Position numbers and translations under genes: made by a program
Part shown: positions 8,409 through 16,208 of the stretch, piece by piece
Position numbering within the stretch: position 1 is the first letter of the stretch
How the letters are laid out: each line of letters opens with the position of its first letter
Notes under the pieces: model-generated
Database searches by the model: none
The model's input: the letters and a program-made list of their open reading frames with translations, nothing else
What the model was told of the DNA's origin: nothing
Assembly: GCA_900466875.1 (NCBI GenBank)
Contig: UBNQ01000013.1
Location: 1-59,093, forward strand
Source: Hyphomicrobiales bacterium
GTDB taxonomy: Bacteria; Pseudomonadota; Alphaproteobacteria; Rhizobiales; Rhizobiaceae
Direction of reading: 5' to 3'
DNA: 59,093 nt

Positions 8409-8441
8409 AGGCGCCGTTCACGTATCACGTGAGCGGCGCCT
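8409..8441. terminator. Long hairpin between convergent LysR and activator genes
   Basis: The arms 8409-8423 and 8427-8441 form a 15-pair stem (one G-U type mismatch) with an ATC triloop. There is no T tract. The hairpin includes the last codons and stop of the minus-strand activator gene, so it would act as a bidirectional barrier or mRNA 3' stabiliser rather than a classical terminator. Confidence 0.6.
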
Positions 8442-10457
8442 TCTGCGTCCACCATCGCCGCCAGCCTCAGCCATGGCTTTCCGTTCCGGCAGGGTAACGA
8501 CCATGCCGAGGTTCGGGAAGGCATCGACCTTGTTCGGCAGGGCCATTGCGGCGACGAAATGCTCCTGAAATTTCGGCTCCAGTGCGGTCTCGATCTTCTC
8601 GATTTCCCCGACAGTCTTTTCGATTTCACGGCGGTAGTCGCGATTGAGCAGGCACATGCGTGCACCGGTTCCCGCAGCATTGCCGACGGCCTTCACGCGA
8701 TCTAGGTCGCAATCGGGGATCAGGCCCAGAACCATCGCGTATTTCGGATCGATAAACGTGCCGAACGCGCCGGCAAGGCCGATCCGGTCGACGTGATCGA
8801 TATTCTGCTTGTCCATCAGAAGCTTCACGCCGGCATAAAGCGCCGCCTTGGCGAGTTGGATGGCACGCACATCGTTCTGCGTCACGGTGATCCGTGGCGT
8901 GCCTTCATGCAGAAGATAGGAGAAGGTGCGGCCGTTTTCGAGAATGCGCGGGCTTCGGGCGGCCATCGCACCATCGACCACGCCGTCTTCGGAGATGATG
9001 CCGCAGAGATACATCTCGGCGATGACTTCGATGATCGCGGAGCCGCAAATCCCTGTCACACCGATCTGCGCCGCCGCTTGTGCAAACCCCGGCTCATCCG
9101 ACCACGGCTCGACGCCGATCACCCGGAAACGCGGTTCGAGCGTTAGCGCGTCGATCCGCACCCGTTCGATCGCGCCCGGTGCCGCGCGCTGGCCGGATGA
9201 AATCTCGGCTCCTTCGAATGCAGGACCGGTCGGCGACGAGGCCGCAACGACACGCGCCCGGTTGCCGAGCACGATTTCCGCATTGGTGCCGATATCGACC
9301 AGCAGCATCATCTCATCCTGCCGGTGCGGTCCCTCCGACAGGGTCGCGGCCGCCGCATCGGCGCCCACATGCCCTGCAATGCAGGGCAGCAGATAGGTCC
9401 GCGTACCGGCATTCATCGGCAGGCCGATCTCGGAAGATTTCACCTCGACCGCCCCGGAAACCGCCAGCGCGAACGGCGCCCCGCCAAGCTCGGTCGGGTC
9501 GATGCCGAGAAACAGGTGGTGCATGATCGGATTGCCGACGAACACGCTGTCGAGAATGTCCTCGCGCGACACCTCTCCTTCGGCGCAGACCTTGTCGATC
9601 AGCCCGTTCAGCGCCTCGCGCACCGCATCCGTCATCGCCGCGCGTCCGTCCGGGTTCATCATCACATAGGAGACGCGGCTCATCAGGTCTTCGCCGAAGC
9701 GGATCTGCGGGTTCGACGTGCCGGCGGATGCCACCGTGCGGCCCGAAAGCAACGACGACAGATGCATGGCGATCGTCGTCGAGCCGATATCGCAGGCGAT
9801 CCCGTAAGCCTCGTTCTTCAGCCCGGGATAAAGCGCGATCAGGCGAGGGCGCTCGTCCTCGCGGTCCTTGTGGATCGCCGCCGTCACCTTCCACTCGCCC
9901 TTGCGCAAAATCTGCTGCACCTGGGGAATGATATGGAAATCGACTTCGACATCATCGAAATGCCAGTCGGTCGAAAGCGCCGCCTTCAGTCGATCGAGAT
10001 CGCCGAGCGGCTTTTCCATGTCGGGTTCCTCGACCTCGACATAACACATGCGCACCGCGGGATTGCGGTCGAACACTCGCTCGTCGGCGGCCTTGCGCAC
10101 CACCTGCGCATTGATGACCGTATCCTGCGGCACGTCGATGACCAGATCGCCGAGAATATGAGCCGAACAAGAAAGGCGCCTTCCCCCTGGCAAACCGCGC
10201 ACCCGGTCATACCGTTCTTCTTTCGGCCCTGTCTCAGACAGATGATCAACCGACGAAGTGATCCCATGCTTGGCGAAATTGCCCTCCTGCACGGTGATCT
10301 GACAACGCCCGCAGGTCGCCCGCCCGCCGCACACGCTCTCCACATAGACCCCGAGCTGGCGCGCAGCATCAAGCACCGGCGTTCCAGCCGCAAACCGGCC
10401 GCGCTTGCCCGATGGCATGAACAGGACGAGAGGATCTCGTTTGGAAAGATCGGACAT
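8418..10457 (-). CDS. RACo/RamA-like reductive activator of corrinoid protein (2Fe-2S + ASKHA, DUF4445)
   Basis: This 679-residue protein matches the ATP-dependent reductive activators that return inactive Co(II) corrinoid to Co(I). An N-terminal plant-type 2Fe-2S domain has Cys43, Cys49, Cys52 (CGGRATCGRC) and Cys97 (RRLSCSA). A linker domain follows, then an ASKHA ATPase half starting at about 238 with ACDIGSTTIAMHLS and later LVDIGTNAEIVLG and GLAGAFGTFIDPKYA. The start at 10457 gives the family-like ferredoxin N terminus; an upstream reading overlaps the preceding gene. It follows the methyltransferase gene by 10 bases, so the two are co-transcribed. The C terminus is an unusual Gly/Arg tail (GGDGGRRRRRSRDT) encoded inside a strong hairpin. 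Confidence 0.9.
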   Translation of the reverse strand: MSDLSKRDPLVLFMPSGKRGRFAAGTPVLDAARQLGVYVESVCGGRATCGRCQITVQEGNFAKHGITSSVDHLSETGPKEERYDRVRGLPGGRRLSCSAHILGDLVIDVPQDTVINAQVVRKAADERVFDRNPAVRMCYVEVEEPDMEKPLGDLDRLKAALSTDWHFDDVEVDFHIIPQVQQILRKGEWKVTAAIHKDREDERPRLIALYPGLKNEAYGIACDIGSTTIAMHLSSLLSGRTVASAGTSNPQIRFGEDLMSRVSYVMMNPDGRAAMTDAVREALNGLIDKVCAEGEVSREDILDSVFVGNPIMHHLFLGIDPTELGGAPFALAVSGAVEVKSSEIGLPMNAGTRTYLLPCIAGHVGADAAAATLSEGPHRQDEMMLLVDIGTNAEIVLGNRARVVAASSPTGPAFEGAEISSGQRAAPGAIERVRIDALTLEPRFRVIGVEPWSDEPGFAQAAAQIGVTGICGSAIIEVIAEMYLCGIISEDGVVDGAMAARSPRILENGRTFSYLLHEGTPRITVTQNDVRAIQLAKAALYAGVKLLMDKQNIDHVDRIGLAGAFGTFIDPKYAMVLGLIPDCDLDRVKAVGNAAGTGARMCLLNRDYRREIEKTVGEIEKIETALEPKFQEHFVAAMALPNKVDAFPNLGMVVTLPERKAMAEAGGDGGRRRRRSRDT

Positions 10458-10467
10458 TCTAATTCGC

Positions 10468-11433
10468 TTACTCCGTCCTCGCGCCCACTCCAGCCCTTGC
10501 CGCTCTTCCACCGCGCCGACCGCCGCCGGCCGACGGAGCAGGGGATGTGGCGGCTGTCGCGCCGCCTTCAGCCGGCTTGTAGTCGCGATAGGTCATGATC
10601 CAGTTTCCGCAATTCTGGTCGGTGCCATTGAGCACGTTTGCCGCGCGCACCGCCTCCATCTCCTGTGGCCGGCAGGGGTTCATGATCGCCGATGTCATGC
10701 CCGCACCGATCACCATGGGAATAAACCCGGCATTGATGCCGTGGCGATGCGGCAGGCCGAACGAGATGTTGGAAAGCCCGCAGGTCGTGTTGACCTTCAG
10801 CTCCTCGCGCAGCCGGCGCAGAAGCGCAAATACCTGCAACCCTGCCGAACCGAGCGCTCCGATCGGCATCACCAGCGGGTCGACGACGATGTCATGCGGC
10901 TTGATGCCGTAATCCGCGGCGCGCTCGACGATCCTCTTCGCCACCGCGAAACGAACATCCGGATCCATCGAAATCCCGGTCTCGTCATTGGAGATCGCCA
11001 CGACCGGCACGTCGTATTTCTTGCAGAGCGGTAGGATCGCTTCGAGTTTTTCTTCCTCGCCGGTGACCGAATTGACCAGCGGCCGCCCCTTGGCGACCTT
11101 CAGCGCCGCCTCGATCGCCGCACTCACCGAACTGTCGATCGACAGCGGTACATCGACCAGTCCCTGAACGATCTCCAGCGTCTGGACGAGCAGGCCGGGC
11201 TCCGTCTCGTTCGGATTGACCGAAGTGACGCCGGCATTGACGTCGAGCATGGTCGCACCCGCGGCGACCTGCTCCAAAGCATCCCTGATGACCGTGTCGA
11301 AATTGCCCTCGATCATCTCCGCGGCGAGCTTCTTGCGGCCGGTCGGGTTGATCCGCTCTCCTATGACGCAGAAGGGCTGGTCGAAGCCGATGACGACTTC
11401 CCGGGTTGCGGATGCGACGATGGTGCGGGTCAT
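10468..11433 (-). CDS. Methyltetrahydrofolate:corrinoid methyltransferase (MtgA/MeTr-like)
   Basis: This 321-residue protein of the pterin-binding TIM-barrel family (related to AcsE/MtvA/MtgA and the MetH folate domain) moves a methyl group between a corrinoid protein and tetrahydrofolate. Visible motifs are VIGERINPTGRKK, MLDVNAG, PLSIDSS, VNSVTGE, AISNDETGI and GLSNISFGLPHR. CGGAGA lies six bases before the ATG at 11433. It sits between the 'virulence factor' domain gene and the reductive activator on one transcript. The most likely direction is methyl-Co(III) to THF, feeding C1 metabolism. Its C-terminal 30 or so residues are an Ala/Gly/Arg-rich extension (GGGRRGGRAARAGVGARTE) not expected for the catalytic barrel. 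Confidence 0.92.
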   Translation of the reverse strand: MTRTIVASATREVVIGFDQPFCVIGERINPTGRKKLAAEMIEGNFDTVIRDALEQVAAGATMLDVNAGVTSVNPNETEPGLLVQTLEIVQGLVDVPLSIDSSVSAAIEAALKVAKGRPLVNSVTGEEEKLEAILPLCKKYDVPVVAISNDETGISMDPDVRFAVAKRIVERAADYGIKPHDIVVDPLVMPIGALGSAGLQVFALLRRLREELKVNTTCGLSNISFGLPHRHGINAGFIPMVIGAGMTSAIMNPCRPQEMEAVRAANVLNGTDQNCGNWIMTYRDYKPAEGGATAATSPAPSAGGGRRGGRAARAGVGARTE

Positions 11434-11482
11434 TGCGATCTCCGGCTAAGGGGACGTGATGTGTCGGCCGACGGATGTCTAT

Positions 11483-11779
11483 TCATTCTCGGCCGCCGGC
11501 CTTCACCAGCGCCACGAGTTTTTCCTTGTCGTAGGCGGCTTCCAGCTCCGCCGCAGCGCTGTCAGCCTCGGCTTCCAGATCGTCGGACACCTGAACCGGT
11601 TCGGCCTTGCGCCATTCTGCGAGATAATCGTCGGTTTCTGCCGCCCCGGTGCGCATGGCGCACATGTCGATCGCCTCGGTGAACCGCAGCGAAAGCTCGC
11701 GCTTGGCAGTCTGCCGTCCTTTCTTGATGATCACCTGAGCCGGGATATCCCGCCAGAAGACGACAATGCGATCCGCCAT
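11483..11779 (-). CDS. 'Virulence factor' domain small protein in the corrinoid operon
   Basis: This 98-residue protein begins MADRIVVFWRDIPAQVIIKKG and continues with REELS-like and DYLAEWRK segments typical of the small family labelled 'virulence factor' (PF13769-like). The name is historical and says nothing about mechanism. A near-ideal GGAGGAATTC lies directly before ATG 11779, so the longer reading from 11890 is rejected. It is the first gene of an apparent minus-strand operon with the methyltransferase (50-base gap) and the reductive activator. The C-terminal third is Glu/Ala-rich and probably helical. A role as an accessory of corrinoid methyl transfer is inferred only from position. 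Confidence 0.82.
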   Translation of the reverse strand: MADRIVVFWRDIPAQVIIKKGRQTAKRELSLRFTEAIDMCAMRTGAAETDDYLAEWRKAEPVQVSDDLEAEADSAAAELEAAYDKEKLVALVKAGGRE

Positions 11780-11838
11780 GAATTCCTCCGAATACCCATT
11801 GAACATGCACCGGAACTTCCGCCCGGTCTGTGCTTCGC

Positions 11839-11870
11839 ACGACGTCGCAACCAGCAAAAAGCGACGTCGC
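11839..11870 (-). promoter_or_regulatory. Tandem GCGACGTCGC-type sites upstream of the corrinoid operon
   Basis: A perfect 10-bp palindrome GCGACGTCGC lies at 11861-11870, with a second ACGACGTCGC copy about 20 bases away at 11839-11848. Both are 60-90 bases upstream of the 11483-11779 start codon. The same palindrome occurs at 13576-13585 between the corrinoid-protein and mttB genes. Confidence 0.45.
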
Positions 11871-11914
11871 CCTTCATTCGTGGGAACCACGTGTTCGTGG
11901 CCATGAAGGAGGCT

Positions 11915-12514
11915 TCAAGCCGAACGGATGGCCGAGGTCAGATCGCCATAACCGGTGAAGCGATATTCGTAGTCCAGCCCGAGATAATCCGCGGCCTCCC
12001 GCGCCTTGCGCTGCAGGTCCTCATCCTTTTCCTGCGAGAGGTAGATTAGTTTTCTGTAGTTGCCGAAATACATCGGCTTCAGCTCGGGATGACGGTCGAG
12101 GCCGAGCGGCTCGATGACGAAGGCGCGAAACTGGCGCGCGAGAAAATCCGTCAGGAAAAATGACAGGAGATCGTCATCAGCTTTCGCCTCGAAGGCATCA
12201 TTGCCGGAAAAGAACGAGTAACAGTGCGGCCCTTCGATCCGGGCTATGTGCTCGCGTTCGCAGAGCCGGTCGATCTCGCCCCCGGTGCCGCAATCGGCAT
12301 AGGCGAAAAAGATCCGTTCAAATCCGTTCTGCCGCGCTTGCGCAACTGCCGCCTCCAGCCCCGGCACGATCTTTTGCGGATAGGCATGCCAGATCGCCGG
12401 CAGGCAATTGAGGTCGATATGATCGAGCCCCTGTTGCCTGGAAACAGCAAGAATTTCCCTTGCGATCGCTCCACATGCGATCACGTGAACTTTTTCGCGA
12501 TTGGAACGTTCCAT
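11915..12514 (-). CDS. DUF1638 protein
   Basis: This protein of about 199 residues opens with KVHVIACGAIAREIL and contains LDHIDLNCLPAIWHAYPQKI, FFAYADCGTGGEID, IEGPHCYSFFSG and MYFGNYRKLIYL. These are hallmarks of DUF1638, a family frequently found beside MttB-type methyltransferase genes and without an assigned reaction. Conserved Cys and His residues (CG, YADCGTGG, PHCYSFF) suggest metal or cofactor binding, which is inference. The frame opens at 12556. ATG 12514 gives a more family-like start, although neither has a strong ribosome site. It is 136 bases upstream of the 'virulence factor' gene, so it may be a separate transcript. Confidence 0.85.
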   Translation of the reverse strand: MERSNREKVHVIACGAIAREILAVSRQQGLDHIDLNCLPAIWHAYPQKIVPGLEAAVAQARQNGFERIFFAYADCGTGGEIDRLCEREHIARIEGPHCYSFFSGNDAFEAKADDDLLSFFLTDFLARQFRAFVIEPLGLDRHPELKPMYFGNYRKLIYLSQEKDEDLQRKAREAADYLGLDYEYRFTGYGDLTSAIRSA

Positions 12515-12570
12515 AGCCGGAAAATCACTTTCCGACCCATTTTGATCCCTACCCATTGGAGTATTCCATC

Positions 12571-12732
12571 ATGACGGCCAAGACACTCGCAGTTATCGCC
12601 GCACTCTTCGTTACCGCGGCTTCGCTCAGCTCCTGCGGCAATACGATCCGCGGAATGGGTCAGGATACGGCCAATACCGTGAACGCCACGCAGGATGCCG
12701 GCAAACGCGTAGACCGTGCCGCATCGCACTAA
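12571..12732 (+). CDS. Entericidin-like small lipoprotein
   Basis: A 53-residue protein starts at ATG 12571 with TTGGAG about nine bases upstream. It has a basic N terminus, a hydrophobic segment and a lipobox (LSSC, Cys22), then CGNTIRGMGQDTANTVN, the short entericidin A/B signature. Members are small membrane lipoproteins, in enterobacteria linked to toxin-antidote control of lysis. In rhizobia several copies are common and their role is unclear. It lies in an isolated plus-strand position between two minus-strand genes of the corrinoid locus. Confidence 0.85.
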   Translation: MTAKTLAVIAALFVTAASLSSCGNTIRGMGQDTANTVNATQDAGKRVDRAASH

Positions 12733-12739
12733 GGTTGAC

Positions 12740-12765
12740 GCCGCCGTGTCAAGTGGCACGGCGGC
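12740..12765. terminator. Hairpin between convergent entericidin and corrinoid-protein genes
   Basis: A perfect 9-bp stem (GCCGCCGTG at 12740-12748, CACGGCGGC at 12757-12765) fills most of the 39-base convergent gap. It lacks a T tract, so termination by this alone is uncertain. Confidence 0.5.
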
Positions 12766-12771
12766 AAACCT

Positions 12772-13473
12772 TCAGCCGCCTGCGCCAAGGCTGTTGTGGC
12801 GACGGGCGAGAAAATCCTTTGCCATCTCCACAGCGACCGCGGCGTCGCGGCAATAACCGTCCGCACCGACCGCCTTGCCGAACTCTTCGTTCAGCGGCGC
12901 CCCGCCGACCAGCACGACATAATCGTCGCGAATACCCTTTTCCTTCAGCGTATCGATGACGACTTTCATATAGGGCATGGTCGTCGTCAAAAGCGCCGAC
13001 ATACCGAGAATATCCGGCTTCTCCCGCTCGATCGCGTCGAGATAGTTCTCGACCGGATTGTTGATTCCGAGATCGACGACGTCAAAACCGGCCCCCTCCA
13101 TCATCATGCCGACGAGGTTCTTGCCGATGTCGTGAATGTCGCCCTTCACCGTGCCGATAACCACCTTGCCGAGTTTCGGTGCGCCGGTTTCGGCCAGAAG
13201 CGGCCGGAGAATCGACATGCCGGCCTTCATCGCATTGGCCGACAGCAGCACTTCCGGAACGAAGAGAATGCCGTCGCGAAAATCGATGCCGACGATCCGC
13301 ATGCCTTCGACCAGTGCCTGGGTGAGGACATCATAGGGCGTCCAGCCGCGTTCGAGCAGGATGTTGGTCGCTTCCTCGATCTCCTCCCTGAGACCGTCAT
13401 AGAGATCGTCATGCATCTGTTGAACGAGTTCTTCGTCGGAAAGCTCCGAAAGAATGATGTCGTCGTCGGACAT
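12772..13473 (-). CDS. Corrinoid (B12-binding) methyl-carrier protein, MtgC/MttC-like
   Basis: This 233-residue protein carries the cobalamin that shuttles the methyl group. Residues about 10-95 form the helical B12-binding cap, and about 100-225 the Rossmann-like B12 domain. GDIHDIGKNL contains the DxHxxG motif with His114 as lower axial cobalt ligand, followed by MSALLTTTM and LVGGAPLN, the other conserved B12 loops. GGGAAGAG precedes ATG 13473 by a few bases; the very long upstream extension of the same frame runs antisense through mttB and is rejected. It is divergent from mttB across a 252-bp region with shared regulator-type sites, as expected for enzyme and carrier expressed together. 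Confidence 0.93.
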   Translation of the reverse strand: MSDDDIILSELSDEELVQQMHDDLYDGLREEIEEATNILLERGWTPYDVLTQALVEGMRIVGIDFRDGILFVPEVLLSANAMKAGMSILRPLLAETGAPKLGKVVIGTVKGDIHDIGKNLVGMMMEGAGFDVVDLGINNPVENYLDAIEREKPDILGMSALLTTTMPYMKVVIDTLKEKGIRDDYVVLVGGAPLNEEFGKAVGADGYCRDAAVAVEMAKDFLARRHNSLGAGG

Positions 13474-13575
13474 GAATTCTCTTCCCTGGTTAGAGGCGAT
13501 GGTGCGGATGGCCCAAGTCGCATTGGCACCCGCAACTATGTGTAGCTGCATTTTGTCGCGTCTTTTCTTTCGTAA

Positions 13576-13604
13576 GCGACGTCGCACGTCGGAAAGCGAC
13601 ACTC
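13576..13604. promoter_or_regulatory. Candidate operator between corrinoid-protein and mttB genes
   Basis: The palindrome GCGACGTCGC (13576-13585) is followed by AAAGCGACACTC (13593-13604). The first word also occurs at 11861-11870 upstream of the activator operon, the second at 6836-6847 upstream of the GlxA/GbdR-type regulator. The position, about 105 bases from the minus-strand start and 120 from the mttB start, fits a shared bidirectional control region. Confidence 0.5.
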
Positions 13605-13725
13605 CACGGCGCATGATAGAATGTCTGTCTCGCACCAGCGGGTGACGCAGGAAGGCAAAGGCGGGCCTGTTCGGGAGCCTAGCATGACGCATCAGAAGAC
13701 CAGGTGAGATGAGGCGAGGAAGATC

Positions 13726-15300
13726 ATGGACGACATCAGCCAGCAGACGGATGCAGGTGCGGGCTCCAGCCGGCGCGGCCGTGGCGAACGTGGTGCAGCC
13801 GGCAGGAGAGCCGCCCGCACCGGTGGCGGCCCCGGCGCGTCCTTGCCCTATATCACCCGCAGGATCGGCGCCTACGAGGTCCTCGATGAGGAAGGGTTGG
13901 AACTGATCGAGCGCAATGCCGATACGATCCTGGAAGAGATCGGCATCGAGTTTCGCGACGACGAGGAGGCGCTGGAACTCTGGGCGAATGCCGGTGCCGA
14001 TGTCCGCGGCAGCCGCGTGCATTTTCCAAAGGGCCTGTGCCGCGAACTTCTGAAAACCGCGCCGCGTGAATTCACTTGGCATGCCCGCAATCCGGAACGC
14101 AGCGTCCATGTCGGCGGCAAGGCGACGATCTTCGCCCCCGTCTATGGCCCGCCCTTTGTTCGTGATCTCGACGGCGTCAGACGTTATGCGACGATCGAGG
14201 ATTTCCGCAATTTCGTCAAACTCTCCTATCTCGCGCCGTCGATGCATTCTTCCGGCGGCACCGTCTGCGAGCCGGTGGACGTGCCGGTCAACAAGCGCCA
14301 TCTCGATATGGTCTACAGCCATATTAAATATTCTGACAAACCGTTCATGGGCTCGGTTACAGCGCCCGAGCGCGCCGAAGACACGATCGCCATGGCAAAG
14401 CTCGTCTTTGGCGACGAGTTCGTCGAAAATAACTGCGTCACACTCAACCTCATCAACGCCAATTCGCCGATGGTGTTTGATGGCACCATGCTCGGTGCGC
14501 TGAAGGTTTACGCGCGGCATAACCAGGCTTCGGTCGTTTCACCCTTCATCCTGTCCGGTGCCATGAGCCCGGTTACAGTCGCCGGGACGCTGACCCAGAT
14601 TCTGGCCGAAGTGTTGGCCGGTGCCGCAACAACGCAGCTGATCCGCAAGGGTTCGCCGGTCCTGTTCGGCACGTTTGCCGCCTCGATCTCGATGCAGTCG
14701 GGTGCCCCGACCTTCGGCACGCCTGAACCCTCGCTTGTCTCTTATGGTGCCGCCCAACTCGCCCGGCGTCTCGGCCTGCCATTCCGCACCGGCGGTTCGC
14801 TCTGCGCTTCCAAGGTGCCGGATGCGCAGGCCGCTCACGAATCAGCCAACACACTCAACATGACGCTGCTCGCCGGAACCAACTTCGTCCTCCATGCCGC
14901 CGGCTGGCTGGAAGGCGGGCTTGTGTCATCCTATGAGAAATTCATGATCGACCAGGACCAGCTCGGCATGATGCAGAAGATGGCGGAGGGCGTCGATCTG
15001 TCGGCCGAAGGTCAGGCGCTCGATGCGATCCGCGAGGTTGGTCCCGGCAGCCACTATCTCGGCTGCAGCCATACCCAGGCGCATTTCCAGACGGCCTTCT
15101 ACCGCTCCTCTCTCGCCGACAACAATTCCTTCGAGCAATGGGAGATCGAGGGCTCGAAACGCATCGAGGATCGCGCCAACGCGCTGTGCCGTTCATGGCT
15201 CGACCATTACGAAGCTCCGCCGCTCGATCCGGCGATCGACGAGGCTTTGCTTGCCTTCATCAAGGACCGTAAGGATTCCATGCCCGACGCCTTCACCTGA
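13726..15300 (+). CDS. Non-pyrrolysine MttB-family corrinoid-dependent methyltransferase (glycine-betaine MtgB type)
   Basis: This 524-residue TIM-barrel protein belongs to the trimethylamine methyltransferase (MttB) superfamily. The frame is uninterrupted, with no in-frame TAG, so it lacks the pyrrolysine of methanogen MttB. It belongs with the widespread MtgB-like enzymes that demethylate quaternary amines such as glycine betaine, transferring CH3 to a corrinoid protein. Recognisable blocks are ILEEIGIEFRDDEEALEL, GGTVCEPVDVPVN, MSPVTVAGTLTQ, FGTPEPSLVSYGAAQLARRL and GGSLCASKVPDAQA, with a GSHYLGCSHT tail. The first 40 or so residues are a Gly/Arg-rich extension absent from the core fold. 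The true substrate (betaine, proline betaine, carnitine or other) cannot be read from sequence. The carrier, folate methyltransferase and activator genes are all nearby. Confidence 0.93.
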   Translation: MDDISQQTDAGAGSSRRGRGERGAAGRRAARTGGGPGASLPYITRRIGAYEVLDEEGLELIERNADTILEEIGIEFRDDEEALELWANAGADVRGSRVHFPKGLCRELLKTAPREFTWHARNPERSVHVGGKATIFAPVYGPPFVRDLDGVRRYATIEDFRNFVKLSYLAPSMHSSGGTVCEPVDVPVNKRHLDMVYSHIKYSDKPFMGSVTAPERAEDTIAMAKLVFGDEFVENNCVTLNLINANSPMVFDGTMLGALKVYARHNQASVVSPFILSGAMSPVTVAGTLTQILAEVLAGAATTQLIRKGSPVLFGTFAASISMQSGAPTFGTPEPSLVSYGAAQLARRLGLPFRTGGSLCASKVPDAQAAHESANTLNMTLLAGTNFVLHAAGWLEGGLVSSYEKFMIDQDQLGMMQKMAEGVDLSAEGQALDAIREVGPGSHYLGCSHTQAHFQTAFYRSSLADNNSFEQWEIEGSKRIEDRANALCRSWLDHYEAPPLDPAIDEALLAFIKDRKDSMPDAFT

Positions 15301-15409
15301 AGAGAGCCCGAGGCCGCCAGGGAGCAAGGCGGTGCAAGGCAGGTTGCCGATTTCATCCAGGGTAGCGTCTGGCGTCCACACTACGAATACAAGGGGCCGC
15401 GCTGAACTC

Positions 15410-16105
15410 ATGAGCGGCCTCCGGACCATCTATCACGAGATCGAAAACGCCCTGAACCCGAGCGGCATATTGATCCGCGGCACGGTGGATTTTGCAGCGG
15501 GCGAGGGACCTTTGCTCGCTGGCGGCAGCCACGCCAAATCGCTGGCCCTACTCGGCAATGCCGGCGGCTCGATCTGGCCGACATTTTCTCGATGGAAGCA
15601 GCGTTATGACGGTGCCGATCCGCTCGACACATGGTCGAAAGAGATCATCAGGCCGCTGGCGAAGACGCTTGGCGGCACAGCCTATTTTCCCTCCGATCAG
15701 CCCTGGTTGCCGTTCCAGCAATGGGCGATGCGCGCGGAAAGGCTGAGACCTTCACCGCTCGGCATCCTCATCCATCCTCAATACGGTCTCTGGCACGGTT
15801 ACCGCGGGGCGATCGGCTTTGCGGGAAAGATCGCGCCCTACGGCATGAACGACGCAGTCACCAGCAGGAGACACTCCTGCGACGATTGCTGCACGAAACA
15901 ATGCCTGACCACCTGTCCCGTCTCCGCCATCAGTCCCAACCCCGCCAGCTTCGCGGTCTCGGCATGTCGCAGCCATCTCGCTACGCCGGCCGGGCAGGGC
16001 GGCTGCATGGCCTCCGGCTGTCTCGCACGCAATGCTTGTCCTGTTGGCGCAGCACATCGCTATCCGCCGGAGCAACTGCGGTTCCACATGCAGGCGCTGG
16101 ACTGA
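15410..16105 (+). CDS. Two-cluster 4Fe-4S protein downstream of mttB
   Basis: This 231-residue soluble protein has nine cysteines in its C-terminal third: Cys157, 160, 161, 165, 169 (CxxCCxxxCxxxCP), then Cys186, 199, 204 and 210 (CxxxxCxxxxxCP). This is enough for two 4Fe-4S clusters of the kind seen in the ferredoxin module of QueG-like proteins. The N-terminal part (PFQQWAMRAE, SPLGILIHPQYGLWHGYRGA) is conserved in alphaproteobacterial homologues usually labelled ferredoxin. It lies 109 bases after mttB on the same strand. Because QueG and related enzymes pair such clusters with a corrinoid, a role in reducing cobalamin is attractive but unproven. AAGGGG 13 bases upstream of ATG 15410 is a weak ribosome site. 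Confidence 0.8.
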   Translation: MSGLRTIYHEIENALNPSGILIRGTVDFAAGEGPLLAGGSHAKSLALLGNAGGSIWPTFSRWKQRYDGADPLDTWSKEIIRPLAKTLGGTAYFPSDQPWLPFQQWAMRAERLRPSPLGILIHPQYGLWHGYRGAIGFAGKIAPYGMNDAVTSRRHSCDDCCTKQCLTTCPVSAISPNPASFAVSACRSHLATPAGQGGCMASGCLARNACPVGAAHRYPPEQLRFHMQALD

Positions 16106-16208
16106 GGCGCGTCAAAATCGACAGGGCGCATGAAGGACATTGCGTCCATGGACAGGCGCGCTACATTCATGATGCCTGACATAATAGCCACTTGGGAGGA
16201 GTGTTTGC

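Noticed and set aside
13474..14520. N-terminal extension of the corrinoid carrier frame
   Set aside because: The extension runs antisense through mttB. A ribosome site and the family start place the real start at 13473.
13726..15300. Possible pyrrolysine-containing MttB
   Set aside because: The frame has no in-frame TAG. The protein is a full-length non-pyrrolysine homologue, and no pyl genes are visible.
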